From positions 868,001 to 932,000 of the forward strand of contig NW_027469105.1 in the NCBI RefSeq assembly GCF_051020765.1: a DNA stretch of 64,000 bases, written 5' to 3'. Origin of the DNA: Lasioglossum baleicum (Eukaryota; Arthropoda; Insecta; Hymenoptera; Halictidae). Below the pieces are notes generated by a model. The model saw only the letters and a program-made list of their open reading frames with translations. It was not told the origin of the DNA and did not search any database. Positions 12,058 through 25,672 of this stretch are shown here, piece after piece. Position 1 is the first letter of the stretch. Each line of letters begins with the position of its first letter. The position numbers were made by a program, and so were the translations under genes.

Positions 12058-12820
12058 ATGAGTAATGTGTCATGCGTTATGCGTTATGCGTTATGCGTTA
12101 TGCGTTATGCGTTATGCGTTATGCGTTATGCGTTATGCGTTATGCGTTATACGTTATGCGTTATGCGTTATGCGTTATGCGTTATGCGTTATGCGTTACG
12201 CGTTACGCGTTACGCGTTATGCGTTATGCGTTATGCGTTATGCGTTATGCGTTATGCGTTATGCGTTATGCGTTATGCGTTATGCGTTATGCGTTATGCG
12301 TTATGCGTTATGCGTTACGCGTTATGCGTTACGCGTTATGCGTTATGCGTTATGCGTTATGCGTTATGCGTTATGCGTTATTCGTTATGCGTTATTCGTT
12401 ATGCGTTATGCGTTATGCGTTATGCGTTATGCGTTATGCGATGTGCGTTATGCGTTATGCGTTATGCGTTATGCGTTATGCGTTATGCGTTATGCGTTAT
12501 GCGTTATGCGTTATGCGTTATGCGTTATGCGTTATGCGTTATGCGTTAAGCATTATGACTTTTTCATTGAGCGTTATGCGTTATGACTTTTCCATTGAGC
12601 GTTATGCGTTATTCGTTATGGGTTATGCGTTATGCGTTATGGGTTATGCGTTATGCGTTATGCGTTATGCGTTATGCGTTATGCGTTATGCGTTATGCGT
12701 TATGCATTATGCGTTATGCGTTATCCGTTATGCGTTTTGCGTTATGCGTTATGCGATATGCGTCATGTGTTAAGCGTTATGCGTTATCCGTTATGCGTTA
12801 TGCGTTATGCGTAATGCGTT
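12058..12820 (+). repeat. P module with consecutive acgcgtt units
   Basis: The marker is followed by plain units instead of S or W, then atacgtt at 12149 and three consecutive acgcgtt at 12198, 12205 and 12212. More acgcgtt units lie near 12317. A K cassette has D4 at 12583. The copy at 19205 has atacgtt at 19296 and acgcgtt at 19345, 19352 and 19359, with one extra variant (atgggtt at 19289). Confidence 0.87.
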
Positions 12821-13688
12821 ATGAGTAATGTGTCATGCGTTATGCGTTATGCGTTATTCGTTAAGCGTTATGCTTTATGCGTTATGCGTTATGCGTTATG
12901 CGTTATGCGTTATGCGTTATGCGTTATGCGTTATGCGTTATGCGTCATGCGTCATGCGTAATGCGTTATGCGTTATGCGTTATGCGTCATGCGTTATGCG
13001 TTATGCGTTATGCGTTATGCGTTATGCGTTATGCGTTATGCGTTATGCGTTATGCGTTATGCGTTATGCGTTATGCGTTATGCGTTATGCGTTATGCGTT
13101 ATGCGTTATGCGTTATGCGTTATGCGTTATGCGTTATGCGTTATGCGTTATGCGTTATGCGTTATGCGTTATGCGTTATGCGTTATGCGTTATGCGTTAT
13201 GCGTTATGCGTTATGCGTTATGCGTTATGCGTTATGCGTTATGCGTTATGCGTTATGCGTTATGCGTTATGCGTTATGCGTTATGCGTTATGCGTTATGC
13301 GTTATGCGTTATGCGTTATGCGTTATGCGTTATGCGTTATGCGTTATGCGTTATGCGTTATGCGTTATGCGTTATGCGTTATGCGTTATGCGTTATGCGT
13401 TATGCGTTATGCGTTATGCGTTATGCGTTATGCGTTATGCGTTATGCGTTATGCGTTATGCGTTATGCGTTATGCGTTATGCGTTATGCGTTATGCGTTA
13501 TGCGTTATGCGTTATGCGTTATGCGTTATGCGTTATGCGTTATGCGTTATGCGTTATGCGTTATGCGTTATGCGTTATGCGTTATGACTTTTTCATTGAG
13601 CGTTATGCGTTATGCGTAATGCGTTATGCATTATGCGTTATGCGTAATGCGTTATGCATTATGCGTTATGCGTTATGCGTAATGCGTT
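12821..13688 (+). repeat. S module with 85-unit pure run
   Basis: An S cassette, paired atgcgtc, atgcgta and another atgcgtc at 12982 are followed by 85 perfect units (12989-13583) and D5 at 13584. Equivalent modules begin at 19982 (91 units, 20115-20751) and 26177 (69 units, 26317-26799). They share landmarks but not run length. Confidence 0.88.
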
Positions 13689-14024
13689 ATGAGTAATGTG
13701 TCATGCGTTATGCGTTATGGACTATGCTTTATGCGTTATGCGTTATGGGTTATCCGTTATGCGTCATGCGTTATCCGTTATGCGTTATGCGTTATGCGTT
13801 ATCCGTTATGGGTTATCCGTTATGCGTTACGCGTTATGCGTTATGCGTTATGCGTTATGCGTTATGCGTTATGCGTTATGCGTTATGCGTTATGCGTTAT
13901 GCGTTATGCGTTATGCGTTATGACTTTTTCATTGAGCGTTATGCGTTATGCGTAATGCGTTATGCATTATGCGTTATGCGTAATGCGTTATGCATTATGC
14001 GTTATGCGTTATGCGTAATGCGTT
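13689..14024 (+). repeat. Short W module, 336 bases
   Basis: A compact module: marker A, W at 13717, acgcgtt, a short plain run, D5 at 13920 and an A lead-in in which atgcgta/atgcatt occur twice. It is directly followed by another W module at 14025. The same pair occurs at 20857/21193 (336 apart) and 26905/27248 (343 apart, one heptamer longer). Confidence 0.88.
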
Positions 14025-16243
14025 ATGAGTAATGTGTCATGCGTTATGCGTTATGGACTATGCTTTATGCGTTATGCGTTATGGGTTATCCGTTATGCGT
14101 CATGCGTTATCCGTTATGCGTTATGCGTTATGCGTTATCCGTTATGGGTTATCCGTTATGCGTTACGCGTTATGCGTTATGCGTTATGCGTTATGCGTTA
14201 TGCGTTATGCGTCATGCGTTACGCGTTATGCGTTATGCGTTATGCGTTATGCGTTATGCGTCATGCGTCATGCGTTATGCGTTATGCGTTATGCGTTATG
14301 CGTTATGCGTTATGCGTTATGCGTTATGCGTTATGCGTTATGCGTTATGCGTTATGCGTTATGCGTTATGCGTTATGCGTTATGCGTTATGCGTTATGCG
14401 TTATGCGTTATGCGTTATGCGTTATGCGTTATGCGTTATGCGTTATGCGTTATGCGTTATGCGTTATGCGTTATGCGTTATGCGTTATGCGTTATGCGTT
14501 ATGCGTTATGCGTTATGCGTTATGCGTTATGCGTTATGGGTTATGCGTTATGCGTTATGCGTTATGCGTTATGCGTTATGCGTTATGCGTTATGCGTTAT
14601 GCGTTATGCGTTATGCGTTATGCGTTATGCGTTATGCGTTATGCGTTATGCGTTATGCGTTATGCGTTATGAGTTATGCGTTATGCGTTATGCGTTATGC
14701 GTTATGCGTTATGCGTTATGCGTTATGCGTTATGCGTTATGCGTTATGCGTTATGCGTTATGCGTTATGCGTCATGCGTCATGCGTAATGCGTTATGCGT
14801 TATGCGTTATGCGTTATGCGTTATGCGTTATGCGTTATGCGTTATGCGTTATGCGTTATGCGTTATGCGTCATGCGTTACGCGTTATGCGTTACGCGTTA
14901 TGCGTTATGCGTTATGCGTTATGCGTCATGCGTCATGCGTTATGCGTTATGCGTTATGCGTTATGCGTTATGCGTTATGCGTTATGCGTTATGCGTTATG
15001 CGTTATGCGTTATGCGTTATGCGTTATGCGTTATGCGTTATGCGTTATGCGTTATGCGTTATGCGTTATGCGTTATGCGTTATGCGTTATGCGTTATGCG
15101 TTATGCGTTATGCGTTATGCGTTATGCGTTATGCGTTATGCGTTATGCGTTATGCGTTATGCGTTATGCGTTATGCGTTATGCGTTATGCGTTATGCGTT
15201 ATGCGTTATGCGTTATGCGTTATGCGTTATGCGTTATGGGTTATGCGTTATGCGTTATGCGTTATGCGTTATGCGTTATGCGTTATGCGTTATGCGTTAT
15301 GCGTTATGCGTTATGCGTTATGCGTTATGCGTTATGCGTTATTCGTTATGCGTTATGCGTTATGCGTTATGCGTTATGCGTTATGCGTTATGCGTTATGC
15401 GTTATGCGTTATGCGTTATGGGTTATGCGTTATGCGTTATGCGTTATGCGTTATGCGTTATGCGTTATGCGTTATGCGTTATGCGTTATGCGTTATGCGT
15501 TATGCGTTATGCGTTATGCGTTATGCGTTATGCGTTATGCGTTATGCGTTATGCGTTATGCGTTATGCGTTATGCGTTATGCGTTATGCGTTATGCGTTA
15601 TGCGTTATGCGTTATGCGTTATGCGTTATGCGTTATGCGTTATGCGTTATGCGTTATGCGTTATGCGTTATGCGTTATGCGTTATGCGTTATGCGTTATG
15701 CGTTATGCGTTATGCGTTATGCGTTATGCGTTATGCGTTATGCGTTATGCGTTATGCGTTATGCGTTATGCGTTATGCGTTATGCGTTATGCGTTATGCG
15801 TTATGCGTTATGCGTTATGCGTTATGCGTTATGCGTTATGCGTTATGCGTTATGCGTTATGCGTTATGCGTTATGCGTTATGCGTTATGCGTTATGCGTT
15901 ATGCGTTATGCGTTATGCGTTATGCGTTATGCGTTATGCGTTATGCGTTATGCGTTATGCGTTATGCGTTATGCGTTATGCGTTATGCGTTATGCGTTAT
16001 GCGTTATGCGTTATGCGTTATGCGTTATGCGTTATGCGTTATGCGTTATGCGTTATGCGTTATGCGTTATGCGTTATGCGTTATGCGTTATGCGTTATGC
16101 GTTATGCGTTATGCGTTATGCGTTATGCGTTATGCGTTATGCGTTATGCGTTATGCGTTATGCGTTATGACTTTTTCATTGAGCGTTATGCGTTATGCGT
16201 AATGCGTTATGCATTATGCGTTATGCGTTATGCGTAATGCGTT
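14025..16243 (+). repeat. Long W module with the longest pure run
   Basis: W at 14053 is followed by acgcgtt and paired atgcgtc, near-homogeneous stretches with single atgggtt, atgagtt and attcgtt units, and a second acgcgtt/atgcgtc group near 14,770-14,940. After atgggtt at 15418 come 106 perfect units (15425-16166), the longest uninterrupted run I found, and D5 at 16167. The longest accidental open frame of the window (14032-16170, 712 codons of the MRYALCV repeat) lies here. Confidence 0.88.
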
Positions 16244-17692
16244 ATGAGTAATGTGCCATGCGTTATGCGTTATGGACTATGCTTTATGCGTTATGGGTTA
16301 TCCGTTATGCGTCATGCGTTATCCGTTATGCGTTATGCGTTATGCGTTATCCGTTATGGGTTATCCGTTATGCGTTACGCGTTATGCGTTATGCGTTATG
16401 CGTTACGCGTTATGCGTTATGCGTTATGCGTTATGCGTTATGCGTTATGCGTCATGCGTTACGCGTTATGCGTTATGCGTTATGCGTTATGCGTTATGCG
16501 TTATGCGTCATGCGTCATGCGTTATGCGTTATGCGTTATGCGTTATGCGTTATGCGTTATTCGTTATGCGTTATGCGTTATGCGTAATGCGTTATGAGTA
16601 ATGTGTCATGCGTTATGCGTTATGCGTCATTCGTTAAGCGTTATGCTTTATGCGTTATGCGTTATGCGTTATGCGTTACGCGTTATGCGTTACGCGTTAT
16701 GCGTTATGCGTTATGCGTTATGCGTTATGCGTTATTCGTTATGCGTTATGCGTTATGCGTTATGCGTTATGCGATGTGCGTTATGCGTTATGCGTTATGC
16801 GTTAAGCATTATGACTTTTTCATTGAGCGTTATGCGTTATGACTTTTCCATTGAGCGTTATGCGTTATTCGTTATGGGTTATGCGTTATGCGTTATGGGT
16901 TATGCGTTATGCGTTATGCGTTATGCGTTATGCGTTATGCGTTATGCGTTATGCGTTATGCGTTATGCGTTATGCATTATGCGTTATGCGTTATCCGTTA
17001 TGCGTTTTGCGTTATGCGTTATGCGATATGCGTCATGTGTTAAGCGTTATGCGTTATCCGTTATGCGTTATGCGTTATGCGTAATGCGTTATGAGTAATG
17101 TGTCATGCGTTATGCGTTATGCGTTATTCGTTAAGCGTTATGCTTTATGCGTTATGCGTTATGCGTTATGCGTTATGCGTTATGCGTTATGCGTTATGCG
17201 TTATGCGTTATGCGTCATGCGTCATGCGTAATGCGTTATGCGTTATGCGTTATGCGTTATGCGTTATGCGTTATGCGATATGCGTTATGCGTTATGCGTT
17301 ATGCGTTATGCGTTATGCGTTATGCGTTATGCGTTATGCGTTATGCGTTATGCGTTATGCGTTATGCGTTATGCGTTATGCGTTATGCGTTATGCGTTAT
17401 GCGTTATGCGTTATGCGTTATGCGTTATGCGTTATGCGTTATGCGTTATGCGTTATGGGTTATGCGTTATGCGTTATGCGTTATGCGTTATGCGTTATGC
17501 GTTATGCGTTATGAGTTATGCGTTATGCGTTATGCGTTATGCGTTATGCGTTATGCGTTATGCGTTATGCGTTATGCATTATGCGTTATGCGTTATCCGT
17601 TATGCGTTATGCGATATGCGTCATGCGTTAAGCGTTATGCGTTATGCATTATGCGTTATTCGTTATGCGTTATGCGTTATGCGTAATGCGTT
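16244..17692 (+). repeat. 7.2-kb superunit, copy 2: W, S, K and S modules
   Basis: It repeats 8964-10503 in order: W 16272, S module 16594, K with D4 16839, S module 17091. Offsets are 7,280 at the first two markers and 7,182 at 17091. The marker at 16244 is the last atgtgcc form in the window, as at 8964. Confidence 0.87.
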
Positions 17693-19981
17693 ATGAGTAA
17701 TGTGTCATGCGTTATGCGTTATGCGTCATTCGTTAAGCGTTATGCTTTATGCGTTATGCGTTATTCGTTATGCGTTATGCGTTATGCGTTATGCGTTATG
17801 CGTTATGCGTTATGCGATATGCGTTATGCGTTATGCGTTATGCGTTATGCGTTATGCGTTACGCGTTACGCGTTATGCGTTATGCGTTATGCGATGTGCG
17901 TTATGCGTTATGCGTTATGCGTTATGCGTTATGCGTTATGCGTTATGCGTTATGCGTTATGCGATATGCGTTATGCGATGTGCGTTATGCTTTATGCGTT
18001 ATGCGTTATTCGTTATGCGTTATGCGTTATGCGTTATGCGTTATGCGTTATGCGTTATGCGATATGCGTTATGCGTTATGCGTTATGCGTTATGCGTTAT
18101 GCGTTATGCGTTACGCGTTATGCGTTATGCGTTATGCGATGTGCGTTATGCGTTATGCGTTATGCGTTATGCGTTATGCGTTATGCGTTATGCGTTATGC
18201 GTTATGCGTTATGCGTTATGCGATATGCGTTATGCGTTATGCGTTATGCGTTATGCGTTATGCGTTACGCGTTATGCGATGTGCGTTATGCTTTATGCGT
18301 TATGCGTTATTCGTTATGCGTTATGCGTTATGCGTTATGCGTTATGCGTTATGCGTTATGCGTTATGCGATATGCGTTATGCGTTATGCGTTATGCGTTA
18401 TGCGTTATGCGTTACGCGTTATGCGTTACGCGTTATGCGTTATGCGTTATGCGTTATGCGTTATGCGTTATTCGTTATGCGTTATGCGTTATGCGTTATG
18501 CGTTATGCGTTATGCGTTATGCGATGTGCGTTATGCGTTATGCGTTATGCGTTATGCGTTATGCGTTATGCGTTATGCGTTATGCGTTATTCGTTATGCG
18601 TTATGCGTTATGCGTTATGCGTTATGCGTTATGCGATGTGCGTTATGCGTTATGCGTTATGCGTTATGCGTTATGCGTTATGCGTTATGCGTTATGCGTT
18701 ATGCGTTATGCGTTATGCGTTATGCGTTATGCGTTAAGCATTATGACTTTTTCATTGAGCGTTATGCGTTATGACTTTTCCATTGAGCGTTATGCGTTAT
18801 TCGTTATGGGTTATGCGTTATGCGTTATGGGTTATGCGTTATGCGTTATGCGTTATGCGTTATGCGTTATGCGTTATGCGTTATGCGTTATGCGTTATGC
18901 GTTATGCGTTATGCGTTATGCGTTATGCGTTATGCGTTATGCGTTATGCGTTATGCGTTATGCGTTATGCGTTATGCGTTATGCGTTATGCGTTATGCGT
19001 TATGCGTTATGCGTTATGCGTTATGCGTTATGCGTTATGCGTTATGCGTTATGCGTTATGCGTTATGCGTTATGCGTTATGCGTTATGCGTTATGCGTTA
19101 TGCGTTATGCGTTATGCGTTATGCGATATGCGTCATGCGTTAAGCGTTATGCGTTATGCATTATGCGTTATCCGTTATGCGTTATGCGTTATGCGTAATG
19201 CGTTATGAGTAATGTGTCATGCGTTATGCGTTATGCGTTATGCGTTATGCGTTATGCGTTATGCGTTATGCGTTATGCGTTATGCGTTATGGGTTATACG
19301 TTATGCGTTATGCGTTATGCGTTATGCGTTATGCGTTATGCGTTACGCGTTACGCGTTACGCGTTATGCGTTATGCGTTATGCGTTATGCGTTATGCGTT
19401 ATGCGTTATGCGTTATGCGTTATGCGTTATGCGTTATGCGTTATGCGTTATGCGTTATGCGTTATGCGTTACGCGTTATGCGTTACGCGTTATGCGTTAT
19501 GCGTTATGCGTTATGCGTTATGCGTTATTCGTTATGCGTTATTCGTTATGCGTTATGCGTTATGCGTTATGCGTTATGCGTTATGCGATGTGCGTTATGC
19601 GTTATGCGTTATGCGTTATGCGTTATGCGTTATGCGTTATGCGTTATGCGTTATGCGTTATGCGTTATGCGTTATGCGTTATGCGTTATGCGTTATGCGT
19701 TATGCGTTAAGCATTATGACTTTTTCATTGAGCGTTATGCGTTATGACTTTTCCATTGAGCGTTATGCGTTATTCGTTATGGGTTATGCGTTATGCGTTA
19801 TGGGTTATGCGTTATGCGTTATGCGTTATGCGTTATGCGTTATGCGTTATGCGTTATGCGTTATGCATTATGCGTTATGCGTTATCCGTTATGCGTTTTG
19901 CGTTATGCGTTATGCGATATGCGTCATGTGTTAAGCGTTATGCGTTATCCGTTATGCGTTATGCGTTATGCGTAATGCGTT
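17693..19981 (+). repeat. 7.2-kb superunit, copy 2: Q block and P module
   Basis: A Q block with D4 at 18771 is followed by a P module at 19205 with D4 at 19744. Offsets to the first copy are 7,189, 7,161, 7,147 and 7,161, all exact multiples of seven. Differences are whole-heptamer gains and losses within the Q block and plain runs. Confidence 0.87.
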
Positions 19982-22060
19982 ATGAGTAATGTGTCATGCG
20001 TTATGCGTTATGCGTTATTCGTTAAGCGTTATGCTTTATGCGTTATGCGTTATGCGTTATGCGTTATGCGTTATGCGTTATGCGTTATGCGTTATGCGTC
20101 ATGCGTCATGCGTAATGCGTTATGCGTTATGCGTTATGCGTTATGCGTTATGCGTTATGCGTTATGCGTTATGCGTTATGCGTTATGCGTTATGCGTTAT
20201 GCGTTATGCGTTATGCGTTATGCGTTATGCGTTATGCGTTATGCGTTATGCGTTATGCGTTATGCGTTATGCGTTATGCGTTATGCGTTATGCGTTATGC
20301 GTTATGCGTTATGCGTTATGCGTTATGCGTTATGCGTTATGCGTTATGCGTTATGCGTTATGCGTTATGCGTTATGCGTTATGCGTTATGCGTTATGCGT
20401 TATGCGTTATGCGTTATGCGTTATGCGTTATGCGTTATGCGTTATGCGTTATGCGTTATGCGTTATGCGTTATGCGTTATGCGTTATGCGTTATGCGTTA
20501 TGCGTTATGCGTTATGCGTTATGCGTTATGCGTTATGCGTTATGCGTTATGCGTTATGCGTTATGCGTTATGCGTTATGCGTTATGCGTTATGCGTTATG
20601 CGTTATGCGTTATGCGTTATGCGTTATGCGTTATGCGTTATGCGTTATGCGTTATGCGTTATGCGTTATGCGTTATGCGTTATGCGTTATGCGTTATGCG
20701 TTATGCGTTATGCGTTATGCGTTATGCGTTATGCGTTATGCGTTATGCGTTATGACTTTTTCATTGAGCGTTATGCGTTATGCGTAATGCGTTATGCATT
20801 ATGCGTTATGCGTAATGCGTTATGCATTATGCGTTATGCGTTATGCGTAATGCGTTATGAGTAATGTGTCATGCGTTATGCGTTATGGACTATGCTTTAT
20901 GCGTTATGCGTTATGGGTTATCCGTTATGCGTCATGCGTTATCCGTTATGCGTTATGCGTTATGCGTTATCCGTTATGGGTTATCCGTTATGCGTTACGC
21001 GTTATGCGTTATGCGTTATGCGTTATGCGTTATGCGTTATGCGTTATGCGTTATGCGTTATGCGTTATGCGTTATGCGTTATGCGTTATGACTTTTTCAT
21101 TGAGCGTTATGCGTTATGCGTAATGCGTTATGCATTATGCGTTATGCGTAATGCGTTATGCATTATGCGTTATGCGTTATGCGTAATGCGTTATGAGTAA
21201 TGTGTCATGCGTTATGCGTTATGGACTATGCTTTATGCGTTATGCGTTATGGGTTATCCGTTATGCGTCATGCGTTATCCGTTATGCGTTATGCGTTATG
21301 CGTTATCCGTTATGGGTTATCCGTTATGCGTTACGCGTTATGCGTTATGCGTTATGCGTTATGCGTTATGCGTTATGCGTCATGCGTTACGCGTTATGCG
21401 TTATGCGTTATGCGTTATGCGTTATGCGTCATGCGTTATGCGTTATGCGTTATGCGTTATGCGTTATGCGTTATGCGTTATGCGTTATGCGTTATGCGTT
21501 ATGCGTTATGCGTTATGCGTTATGCGTTATGCGTTATGCGTTATGCGTTATGCGTTATGCGTTATGCGTTATGCGTTATGCGTTATGCGTTATGCGTTAT
21601 GCGTTATGCGTTATGCGTTATGCGTTATGCGTTATGCGTTATTCGTTATGCGTTATGCGTTATGCGTTATGCGTTATGCGTTATGCGTTATGCGTTATGC
21701 GTTATGCGTTATGCGTTATGCGTTATGCGTTATGGGTTATGCGTTATGCGTTATGCGTTATGCGTTATGCGTTATGCGTTATGCGTTATGCGTTATGCGT
21801 TATGCGTTATGCGTTATGCGTTATGCGTTATGCGTTATGCGTTATGCGTTATGCGTTATGCGTTATGCGTTATGCGTTATGCGTTATGCGTTATGCGTTA
21901 TGCGTTATGCGTTATGCGTTATGCGTTATGCATTATGCGTTATGCGTTATCCGTTATGCGTTATGCGTTATGCGTTATGCGATATGCGTCATGCGTTAAG
22001 CGTTATGCGTTATGCATTATGCGTTATTCGTTATGCGTTATGCGTTATGCGTAATGCGTT
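19982..22060 (+). repeat. 7.2-kb superunit, copy 2: S and two W modules
   Basis: The S module has a 91-unit run (20115-20751) and D5 at 20752. A short W module starts at 20857 (D5 21088) and a further W module at 21193. The latter departs from the first superunit after its acgcgtt/atgcgtc part and ends with atgcatt, atccgtt and the gat-gtc-aag group before the marker at 22061, marking the end of the shared segment. Confidence 0.85.
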
Positions 22061-22781
22061 ATGAGTAATGTGTCATGCGTTATGCGTTATGCGTCATTCG
22101 TTAAGCGTTATGCTTTATGCGTTATGCGTTATTCGTTATGCGTTATGCGTTATGCGTTATGCGTTATGCGTTATGCGTTATGCGATATGCGTTATGCGTT
22201 ATGCGTTATGCGTTATGCGTTATGCGTTATGCGTTACGCGTTACGCGTTATGCGTTATGCGTTATGCGATGTGCGTTATGCGTTATGCGTTATGCGTTAT
22301 GCGTTATGCGTTATGCGTTATGCGTTATGCGTTATGCGATATGCGTTATGCGATGTGCGTTATGCTTTATGCGTTATGCGTTATTCGTTATGCGTTATGC
22401 GTTATGCGTTATGCGTTATGCGTTATGCGTTATGCGATATGCGTTATGCGTTATGCGTTATGCGTTATGCGTTATGCGTTATGCGTTACGCGTTATGCGT
22501 TATGCGTTATGCGATGTGCGTTATGCGTTATGCGTTATGCGTTATGCGTTATGCGTTATGCGTTATGCGTTATGCGTTATGCGATATGCGTTATGCGTTA
22601 TGCGTTATGCGTTATGCGTTATGCGTTACGCGTTATGCGTTATGCGTTATGCGATGTGCGTTATGCTTTATGCGTTATGCGTTATTCGTTATGCGTTATG
22701 CGTTATGCGTTATGCGTTATGCGTTATGCGTTATGCGTTATGCGTTATGCGTTATGCGTTATGCGTTATGCGTAATGCGTT
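22061..22781 (+). repeat. Truncated Q block
   Basis: An S-type start with atgcgtc before attcgtt, then Q units with gat-gtg pairs, ending in a plain run and marker with no K cassette. It may be a deletion derivative of the longer Q blocks at 10504 and 17693. Confidence 0.8.
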
Positions 22782-25672
22782 ATGAGTAATGTGTCATGCG
22801 TTATGCGTTATGGACTATGCTTTATGCGTTATGCGTTATGGGTTATCCGTTATGCGTCATGCGTTATCCGTTATGCGTTATGCGTTATGCGTTATCCGTT
22901 ATGGGTTATCCGTTATGCGTTACGCGTTATGCGTTATGCGTTATGCGTTATGCGTTATGCGTTATGCGTCATGCGTTACGCGTTATGCGTTATGCGTTAT
23001 GCGTTATGCGTTATGCGTTATGCGTCATGCGTCATGCGTTATGCGTTATGCGTTATGCGTTATGCGTTATGCGTTATGCGTTATGCGTTATGCGTTATGC
23101 GTTATGCGTTATGCGTTATGCGTTATGCGTTATGCGTTATGCGTTATGCGTTATGCGTTATGCGTTATGCGTTATGCGTTATGCGTTATGCGTTATGCGT
23201 TATGCGTTATGCGTTATGCGTTATGCGTTATGCGTTATGCGTTATGCGTTATGCGTTATGCGTTATTCGTTATGCGTTATGCGTTATGCGTTATGCGTTA
23301 TGCGTTATGCGTTATGCGTTATGCGTTATGCGTTATGCGTTATGCGTTATGCGTTATGCGTTATGCGTTATGCGTTATGGGTTATGCGTTATGCGTTATG
23401 CGTTATGCGTTATGCGTTATGCGTTATGCGTTATGCGTTATGCGTTATGCGTTATGCGTTATGCGTTATGCGTTATGCGTTATGCGTTATGCGTTATGCG
23501 TTATGCGTTATGCGTTATGCGTTATGCGTTATGCGTTATGCATTATGCGTTATGCGTTATCCGTTATGCGTTATGCGTTATGCGTTATGCGATATGCGTC
23601 ATGCGTTAAGCGTTATGCGTTATGCATTATGCGTTATTCGTTATGCGTTATGCGTTATGCGTAATGCGTTATGAGTAATGTGTCATGCGTTATGCGTTAT
23701 GCGTCATTCGTTAAGCGTTATGCTTTATGCGTTATGCGTTATTCGTTATGCGTTATGCGTTATGCGTTTTGCGTTATGCGTTATGCGTTATGCGATATGC
23801 GTTATGCGTTATGCGTTATGCGTTATGCGTTATGCGTTACGCGTTACGCGTTATGCGTTATGCGTTATGCGATGTGCGTTATGCGTTATGCGTTATGCGT
23901 TATGCGTTATGCGTTATGCGTTATGCGTTATGCGATATGCGTTATGCGATGTGCGTTATGCTTTATGCGTTATGCGTTATTCGTTATGCGTTATGCGTTA
24001 TGCGTTATGCGTTATGCGTTATGCGTTATGCGATATGCGTTATGCGTTATGCGTTATGCGTTATGCGTTATGCGTTATGCGTTACGCGTTATGCGTTATG
24101 CGTTATGCGATGTGCGTTATGCGTTATGCGTTATGCGTTATGCGTTATGCGTTATGCGTTATGCGTTATGCGTTATGCGTTATGCGTTATGCGATATGCG
24201 TTATGCGTTATGCGTTATGCGTTATGCGTTATGCGTTACGCGTTATGCGTTATGCGTTATGCGATGTGCGTTATGCTTTATGCGTTATGCGTTATTCGTT
24301 ATGCGTTATGCGTTATGCGTTATGCGTTATGCGTTATGCGTTATGCGTTATGCGATATGCGTTATGCGTTATGCGTTATGCGTTATGCGTTATGCGTTAT
24401 GCTTTATGCGTTATGCGTTATTCGTTATGCGTTATGCGTTATGCGTTATGCGTTATGCGTTATGCGTTATGCGTTATGCGTTATGCGTTATGCGTTATGC
24501 GATATGCGTCATGCGTTAAGCGTTATGCGTTATGCATTATGCGTTATTCGTTATGCGTTATGCGTTATGCGTAATGCGTTATGAGTAATGTGTCATGCGT
24601 TATGCGTTATGCGTCATTCGTTAAGCGTTATGCTTTATGCGTTATGCGTTATTCGTTATGCGTTATGCGTTATGCGTTATGCGTTATGCGTTATGCGTTA
24701 TGGACTATGCTTTATGCGTTATGCGTTATGGGTTATCCGTTATGCGTTATGCGTTATGCGTTATCCGTTATGCGTTACGCGTTATGCGTTATGCGTTATG
24801 CGTTATGCGTTATGCGTTATGCGTCATGCGTCATGCGTTATGCGTTATGCGTTATGCGTTATGCGTTATGCGTTATGCGTTATGCGTTATGCGTTATGCG
24901 TTATGCGTTATGCGTTATGCGTTATGCGTTATGCGTTATGCGTTATGCGTTATGCGTTATGCGTTATGCGTTATGCGTTATGCGTTATGCGTTATGCGTT
25001 ATGCGTTATGCGTTATGCGTTATGCGTTTTGCGTTATGCGTTATTCGTTATGCGTTATGCGTTATGCGATGTGCGTTATGCGTTATGCGTTATGCGTTAT
25101 GCGTTATGCGTTATGCGTTATGCGTTATGCGTTATGCGTTATGCGTTATGCGTTATGCGTTATGCGTTATGCGTTATGCGTTATGCGTTATGCGTTATGC
25201 GTTATGCGTTATGCGTTATGCGTTATGCGTTAAGCATTATGACTTTTTCATTGAGCGTTATGCGTTATGACTTTTCCATTGAGCGTTATGCGTTATTCGT
25301 TATGGGTTATGCGTTATGCGTTATGGGTTATGCGTTATGCGTTATGCGTTATGCGTTATGCGTTATGCGTTATGCGTTATGCGTTATGCGTTATGCGTTA
25401 TGCGTTATGCGTTATGCATTATGCGTTATGCGTTATCCGTTATGCGTTATGCGTTATGCGTTATGCGTTATGCGATATGCGTTATGCGTTATGCGTTATG
25501 CGCTATGCGTTATGCGTTATGCGTTATGCGTTATGCGTTATGCATTATGCGTTATGCGTTATCCGTTATGCGTTATGCATTATGCGTTATGCGATATGCG
25601 TCATGCGTTAAGCGTTATGCGTTATGCATTATGCGTTATTCGTTATGCGTTATGCGTTATGCGTAATGCGTT
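22782..25672 (+). repeat. 5.3-kb superunit, copy 1 (W, Q, Q-W-K modules)
   Basis: A W module (W 22810) with a long near-homogeneous stretch is followed by a Q block at 23671 and a third module at 24581 that starts like Q but contains the short W subtype at 24700, a gat-gtg pair and a K cassette (D4 25267). Its tail carries atgcgct and several atgcatt/atccgtt groups. Everything recurs at 28074-30936 with offsets 5,292, 5,292, 5,306 and 5,264. Confidence 0.86.

Noticed and set aside
14032..16170. Open reading frame of 712 codons, and about two hundred others on the + strand
   Set aside because: All are the same heptapeptide repeat in three overlapping frames, starting at any of the ATGs that recur every seven bases and ending wherever a variant unit gives a stop. 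There is no ribosome binding site, promoter, codon bias or non-repetitive domain, and no reason to prefer one frame.
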